From Parapedobacter sp964613725 (lineage in GTDB: Bacteria > Bacteroidota > Bacteroidia > Sphingobacteriales > Sphingobacteriaceae): DNA of 10,362 nt. Within the stretch, counting starts at the first letter, position 1, and the number at the start of each line of letters is the position of its first letter. Both the position numbers and the translations under genes were made by a program. Below are positions 7,046 to 10,362 of this stretch, piece after piece. The stretch covers positions 1 to 10,362 of the forward strand of contig CAZTJY010000130.1 of NCBI GenBank assembly GCA_964613725.1, given 5' to 3'. Under the pieces are notes generated by a model. That model saw only the letters and a list, made by a program, of their open reading frames with translations, was not told the DNA's origin and ran no database searches.

Positions 7046-7157
7046 GATTGTAGCATAAAATAAGATAATATGTGGTTGTATTTCTATATAAAATGACATT
7101 CTATCAAATTAATAACACAATAATCTACATTTTATTTAATATTTTAATTAAATTGTA

Positions 7158-7186
7158 TTGCTTTTTTAAAAAAATACACATTTTTG
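7158..7186 (+). promoter_or_regulatory. Promoter of the first amt gene
   Basis: TTG at 7158-7160, an 18-bp spacer, then CATTTTTG at 7179-7186, one mismatch from TAnnTTTG. Transcription would start near 7193, about 34 bases before the ATG at 7227. The stretch CACATTTTTG (7177-7186) recurs with one change as CACATATTTG before the second amt gene. Confidence 0.45.
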
Positions 7187-7226
7187 CGCTGAAAATTATT
7201 GATTGATTATTGAAATAGACGAATGT

Positions 7227-8555
7227 ATGTTAGAAAATGAATTTACAAAATCGAAAAAATCTGTTTTACCGTTTGCGGTGCTTGTTCTCGTGACGTTGTT
7301 GGCCTTTTTCTTCCCGGCTTTGCCTAGCGATAGTGGTGCGCAATATGACGGATCGGATGTTGCTTGGATGCTTACTTCGACAGCGCTGGTGCTGATCATG
7401 ACTCCCGGACTTGCATTCTTCTACGGCGGTATGGTCAAGAAAAAGAATGTGATATCCACTATGTTTCAAAGTTTCATTTGCATGGCCGTGATTGCAGTGA
7501 TTTGGGTTGTGTTTGGCTTCAGTTTAGTATTTGGTGAATCGGTTGGTGGGATAATCGGCAATCCAGCCACGTACTTCATGTTTGAAGGTGTTGTCGGAGG
7601 GCCGAATTGGCCTGGAGCGCCAACCATTCCGTTTGCTTTGTTCGCCATGTATCAGCTGAAATTTGCAATTATAACTCCAGCGCTGATTACTGGTGCCTTT
7701 GCCGAGCGGATTAGGTTTAAGTCGTATGTATTATTCCTGGTGTTGTTTTTCGTGTTCATCTATGCGCCATTGGCGCATGCCACTTGGCATCCGGATGGGA
7801 TACTGGCTAGCATGGGGGTGCTCGACTTCGCGGGAGGCACGGTAGTCCATATGTCTGCAGGGGTTACCGCACTCGCATCCGCGCTTTACCTGAAGCGCGG
7901 CAGTGATTCAAGTGGGTCAAACCCAGCCCGAATTACGTACGTAATGCTCGGAACGGGGTTGCTCTGGTTTGGTTGGTTTGGTTTTAACGCAGGTTCTGCA
8001 TTTGGAGCAAATGGCTTGGCGGCTTCTGCGCTTGCCACTACCAGTACAGCATCTGCGGCGGCGGCGCTGGCATGGATTTTTTTCGATGCGGCGCGCGGGA
8101 GAAAGCCGAGTGCAGTAGGCGTGTGCGTAGGTGTAGTGGTAGGGTTGGTTGCTATAACTCCCGCGGCAGGTTTTGTTACGGTGAGCCATTCGTTGATCAT
8201 CGGCGTGGTGGCTTCGGTAATATGCCGCCTGGTGGTCGAGTGGCGTACGCGTTCGGGCGTTGACGACACGCTAGATGTGTTTCCAAGCCATGGCGTAGGG
8301 GGTATGGTGGGGATGGTTCTTACCGGCGTGTTTGCTACCCATACCATCAACGAGGCGGTTGCCGTCGATGGACTACTCTTCGGTGAAACAGGTTTGTTCG
8401 TCGCTCATTTGCTCGGTTTGCTCGGTGCGGTAGCATTTACATTTATTATGGCACTGTTGCTATTGAAGATAACCGACGGCATAAGCAAACTCAGAGTTTC
8501 GGTTGAAGAGGAGCAATATGGCTTGGATGCAACCCAGCACGGAGAAAGCCTCTAA
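7227..8555 (+). CDS. amt: Ammonium transporter (Amt/MEP/Rh family), first copy
   Basis: The 442-residue inner-membrane channel takes up ammonium; Amt proteins are trimers with one pore per subunit. Residues 13-30 form a hydrophobic leader, followed by the usual eleven membrane helices starting near 45. Pore residues, with E. coli AmtB positions in brackets, are Phe146 (Phe107), Trp187 (Trp148), Asp200 (Asp160) in LDFAGGTVVH, His208 (His168), Phe253 and Ser257 (Phe215, Ser219) in WFGFNAGS, and His355 (His318) in FPSHGVGG. The outer gate Phe103 is replaced by Tyr142, and Lys145 sits next to the gate. The tail ends EEEQYGLDATQHGESL, typical of the family's cytosolic tail. The ATG at 7227 is preferred: an in-frame TTG at 7203 would lie only about ten bases from the predicted transcript start. 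The gene is followed by a strong terminator. Confidence 0.95.
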   Translation: MLENEFTKSKKSVLPFAVLVLVTLLAFFFPALPSDSGAQYDGSDVAWMLTSTALVLIMTPGLAFFYGGMVKKKNVISTMFQSFICMAVIAVIWVVFGFSLVFGESVGGIIGNPATYFMFEGVVGGPNWPGAPTIPFALFAMYQLKFAIITPALITGAFAERIRFKSYVLFLVLFFVFIYAPLAHATWHPDGILASMGVLDFAGGTVVHMSAGVTALASALYLKRGSDSSGSNPARITYVMLGTGLLWFGWFGFNAGSAFGANGLAASALATTSTASAAAALAWIFFDAARGRKPSAVGVCVGVVVGLVAITPAAGFVTVSHSLIIGVVASVICRLVVEWRTRSGVDDTLDVFPSHGVGGMVGMVLTGVFATHTINEAVAVDGLLFGETGLFVAHLLGLLGAVAFTFIMALLLLKITDGISKLRVSVEEEQYGLDATQHGESL

Positions 8556-8625
8556 ATGCTTCTAGGCTTGTAGACTGGGTCGACTCGTGTGATTTGAGAC
8601 ATCTCCTGGTCCCACTAGTTCTGAC

Positions 8626-8656
8626 ATTCGCGTCACATACGGCGCGAATTTTTTTT
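8626..8656 (+). terminator. Strong rho-independent terminator of the first amt gene
   Basis: Arms ATTCGCGTC (8626-8634) and GGCGCGAAT (8641-8649) pair over nine positions with one T-G wobble and a six-base loop ACATAC. The paired arm runs straight into eight T (8649-8656). It lies 70 bp after the amt stop and should separate the two transporter transcripts. Confidence 0.85.
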
Positions 8657-8830
8657 GTCTATTGTGATGTTAGGCATGGTTCCTCGCAGTATCTGGCGGG
8701 TTGAATGCAGTAGATCTCGGTATAAATAATATAAAATGAAAAAATATGAAGAGATATTGTGTATATTTTATATTGATATTACTATTTTAATATGTTTTTG
8801 CGATAATAAATATAAATTTTTACTATTAAA

Positions 8831-8847
8831 ATGAATAAATCATTCAT
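8831..8847. repeat. Inverted repeat upstream of the second amt gene
   Basis: ATGAAT (8831-8836) and ATTCAT (8842-8847) are separated by AAATC. The repeat lies about 40 bp upstream of the predicted -33 element, a position where an activator could bind. It is short and AT-rich, so a chance origin is possible. Confidence 0.3.
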
Positions 8848-8885
8848 CTTATACTTAAAAAATTGAAAATAAATCACAAAAAATG

Positions 8886-8915
8886 TTGTTTTGTTGAAAT
8901 AATTGCACATATTTG
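8886..8915 (+). promoter_or_regulatory. Promoter of the second amt gene
   Basis: TTG at 8886-8888, a 19-bp spacer, and CATATTTG at 8908-8915, one mismatch from TAnnTTTG. The predicted transcript start near 8922 leaves a leader of about 53 bases before the ATG at 8975. The surrounding CACATATTTG matches nine of ten bases of the first amt promoter. Confidence 0.45.
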
Positions 8916-8974
8916 TATTGATGATTGTATTATTATTAAGATTTAAAAAATTATTCAACTAAAAATTCACATTT

Positions 8975-10312
8975 ATGGAATTATTTACCGCATTTATTCC
9001 GCTATTGTCAGATTTTTCAGGCGTAGATATAGCATCTCCGCTGTTGGCTGTCACAACTCAGGAGGTTGTTAACGTGGGATCTTCGTTAACAGATGCCTTA
9101 TTGACAGCCAACAACATTTGGATGATGTTGGCGGCGGCTTTGGTATTTATCATGCACTTAGGTTTCGCCAGCGTGGAAGCCGGTTTCACCCAATCGAAAA
9201 ACACGGTCAACATTTTGTTCAAGAATACCTTGACCCCGGTTATAGGTGTGGTAACCTATGCGCTCGTCGGTTTTGAATTGATGTACCCCGGCGAATTCAA
9301 TGGTTTTCTAGGATTCAGTATGGAATCATGGAACGTAATCTGGCTGAACCCTGGTAGTGCCGACATTAGCGCAGGCTATGCCGACGGCGGCTACACCTTC
9401 TGGACCGATTTCTTTTTCCAAGCCATGTTTGCGGCAACTTGTGCGACCATTGTATCTGGTGCAGTTGCGGAACGGATTAAACTCAGTGCCTATCTTACAT
9501 TTACCTTGCTTTTTGTAGCTATAGTCTATCCCATTATCGGTAGCTGGAAATGGGGAGGAGGTTTCTTAGACGAACTGGGGTTCGTTGATTTTGCCGGTTC
9601 CACATTAGTGCATTCGGTAGGCGGATGGGGTGCTTTGGTAGGTATTTGGCTGTTGGGCCCCCGCATTGGCAAATACGATAATGGAAGATCCAGCGAAATA
9701 GCAGGTCACTCAGTGCCCTTAGCTACTATTGGGGTGTTCCTACTTTGGTTGGGTTGGTTTGGATTTAATGGTGGTTCGGTCCTTTCTGCAGATCCCGGGC
9801 TTGTGTCGCTTGTACTCACAACGACGGTATTGGGGGCATGCGGTGGTGCAATTGGCGGGCACTTTACGAGTATGATCGCCATGAAGCGCATCGATTTCGG
9901 TATGGTATTGAACGGTGTTTTGGCTGGTTTGGTAGGCATCACGGCTAGTGCAGACATCATCACGCCATTAGAGGCATTAATCATCGGTGGCGTAGCTGGT
10001 ATTTTGGTGGTTTTTTCGGTAATGTTGTTAGACAAACTGAAGCTTGACGATTGCGTCGGCGCAGTATCCGTTCACCTCACCTGTGGTATTTGGGGTACGT
10101 TAGCCACCGGAATTTTTGGCGAGGGGGCCTCCTTTATGCCACAACTCTATGGTGTATTGGCGTGTGGTGCAGCTGCTGCCGGCAGTGCATTCGTCATCTT
10201 CGGTATTTTGAAGGTTACCATAGGGCTGCGAGTTAAACCCGAAATCGAAAAACACGGTCTCGACAGCGAAGAACACGGCATTCGCGGATATACGATCCTT
10301 ATGGAAGATTGA
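8975..10312 (+). CDS. amt: Ammonium transporter (Amt/MEP/Rh family), second divergent copy
   Basis: The 445-residue inner-membrane ammonium channel is only distantly similar to its upstream neighbour. It begins with an unusually long pre-helix region (1-46), then NNIWMMLAAALVFIMHLGFASVEAGFTQSKNTVNI (46-80), whose E-GF--SKNTVN form resembles the cyanobacterial/plant-type branch. Pore residues, with E. coli AmtB positions in brackets, are Phe152 (Phe107), Trp193 (Trp148), Asp205 (Asp160) in VDFAGST, His213 (His168), Phe264 and Ser268 (Phe215, Ser219) in WFGFNGGS, and His367 (His318) in SVHLTCGIWG. Both pore histidines are therefore kept. The cytosolic tail ends in KHGLDSEEHGIRGYTILMED. The gene has its own promoter region and lies downstream of a strong terminator, so it is probably transcribed separately. 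No PII gene follows before the window ends. Confidence 0.95.
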   Translation: MELFTAFIPLLSDFSGVDIASPLLAVTTQEVVNVGSSLTDALLTANNIWMMLAAALVFIMHLGFASVEAGFTQSKNTVNILFKNTLTPVIGVVTYALVGFELMYPGEFNGFLGFSMESWNVIWLNPGSADISAGYADGGYTFWTDFFFQAMFAATCATIVSGAVAERIKLSAYLTFTLLFVAIVYPIIGSWKWGGGFLDELGFVDFAGSTLVHSVGGWGALVGIWLLGPRIGKYDNGRSSEIAGHSVPLATIGVFLLWLGWFGFNGGSVLSADPGLVSLVLTTTVLGACGGAIGGHFTSMIAMKRIDFGMVLNGVLAGLVGITASADIITPLEALIIGGVAGILVVFSVMLLDKLKLDDCVGAVSVHLTCGIWGTLATGIFGEGASFMPQLYGVLACGAAAAGSAFVIFGILKVTIGLRVKPEIEKHGLDSEEHGIRGYTILMED

Positions 10313-10331
10313 ACTCGTCCTCTCAGCTACT

Positions 10332-10343
10332 AAACAATTGTTT
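10332..10343. repeat. Palindrome after the second amt gene
   Basis: AAACAATTGTTT is a perfect 12-bp palindrome starting 20 bp after the amt stop; allowing one bulged T it extends to CTA-TAG at its edges. It could be a weak terminator stem or part of the next gene's control region, but there is no GC stem or T-run and the window ends soon after. Confidence 0.25.
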
Positions 10344-10362
10344 TAGAATAATACTATCATAT

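Larger units (their letters stand above)
6888..7226. other. AT-rich divergent regulatory region between lipase and first amt gene
   Basis: This is a gene-free stretch of 339 bp. The part nearest the lipase is mixed in composition; from about 6975 it is strongly AT-rich. It holds the start signals of the lipase (reverse) and of the first ammonium transporter (forward promoter at 7158-7186). It also has three short inverted repeats: TAGAAATTTCTA (6967-6978), TATACGTATA (7010-7019) and TCCCAA-6-TTGGGA (7028-7045). No RNA gene or credible small gene is seen. Confidence 0.6.
8556..8974. other. Gene-free spacer between the two amt genes
   Basis: This stretch is 419 bp. The first 160 bases are of mixed composition and contain the terminator at 8626-8656. 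From about 8720 the DNA becomes extremely AT-rich up to the second amt start. That part contains an inverted repeat (ATGAAT-5-ATTCAT at 8831-8847) and the promoter at 8886-8915. No convincing coding region or RNA gene is visible; short reading frames here have no recognisable content. Confidence 0.6.

Noticed and set aside
7203..7226. TTG start for the first ammonium transporter
   Set aside because: It would add eight residues of no family resemblance and lie only about ten bases after the predicted transcript start; the ATG at 7227 is a better start.
7886..8350. Long antisense open frame within the first amt gene, with others in thyA and the second amt
   Set aside because: The frames oppose strongly conserved genes, have low-complexity Thr/Pro/Ala-rich text, and match the expected mirror of membrane-protein codons.
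8556..8974. Small RNA or riboswitch between the amt genes
   Set aside because: Only a simple terminator hairpin is visible; no conserved riboswitch core or further GC-containing structure was found in the AT-rich part.
1..10362. CRISPR arrays, tRNA/rRNA genes, insertion sequences or attachment sites
   Set aside because: No regularly spaced repeats, tRNA-like cloverleaf, transposase text or matching terminal repeats were seen. The dehydrogenase relic shows no IS remnant at its junctions.

Overview
The window comes from a bacterial chromosome, most likely a member of the Bacteroidota (Cytophagales-like lineages fit best). The dehydrogenase relic resembles the Glu/Leu/Phe/Val dehydrogenase form common in that phylum. 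Several start regions carry the Bacteroidota promoter pattern TTG-N18-20-(T/C)AnnTTTG, most leaders lack a Shine-Dalgarno sequence, and coding DNA of balanced composition alternates with very AT-rich spacers. Taxonomy is inferred from family resemblance and promoter style only.

Layout. Bases 1-1440 are the 3' part of an RND (AcrB/HAE1-type) inner-membrane efflux pump, followed by a probable terminator. Bases 1582-2147 are a decayed amino-acid dehydrogenase: three in-order pieces in alternating frames, with a one-base frameshift and two large internal deletions, behind a still-recognisable promoter. Next comes a tightly packed forward unit, thyA-folA-mscS (2194-4396), with start/stop overlaps TAATG and ATGA. 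It converges with, and overlaps by 4 bp, a reverse unit of patatin-like lipase, mgsA and coaA (6887 down to 4393). A gene-free AT-rich region (6888-7226) separates the lipase from two forward ammonium transporter genes of different subtypes (7227-8555 and 8975-10312). The first has a strong intrinsic terminator after it; the second has its own 419-bp AT-rich upstream region.

Function. thyA and folA form the classic dTMP/tetrahydrofolate pair: ThyA oxidises methylene-THF to DHF and FolA reduces it back. MscS is an osmotic safety valve that appears translationally coupled to them. The reverse unit combines a lipid acyl hydrolase, the methylglyoxal bypass enzyme and the first CoA-synthesis enzyme. 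The two Amt proteins keep the pore residues expected of ammonium channels, and their promoters share a CACATwTTTG element, which suggests joint control. No glnK/glnB lies in the window.

Overall this is a mostly ordinary housekeeping and transport region. I found no convincing new biological system. The points most worth a second look are the multi-lesion dehydrogenase relic with its surviving promoter, and the shared regulatory architecture of the two amt genes.
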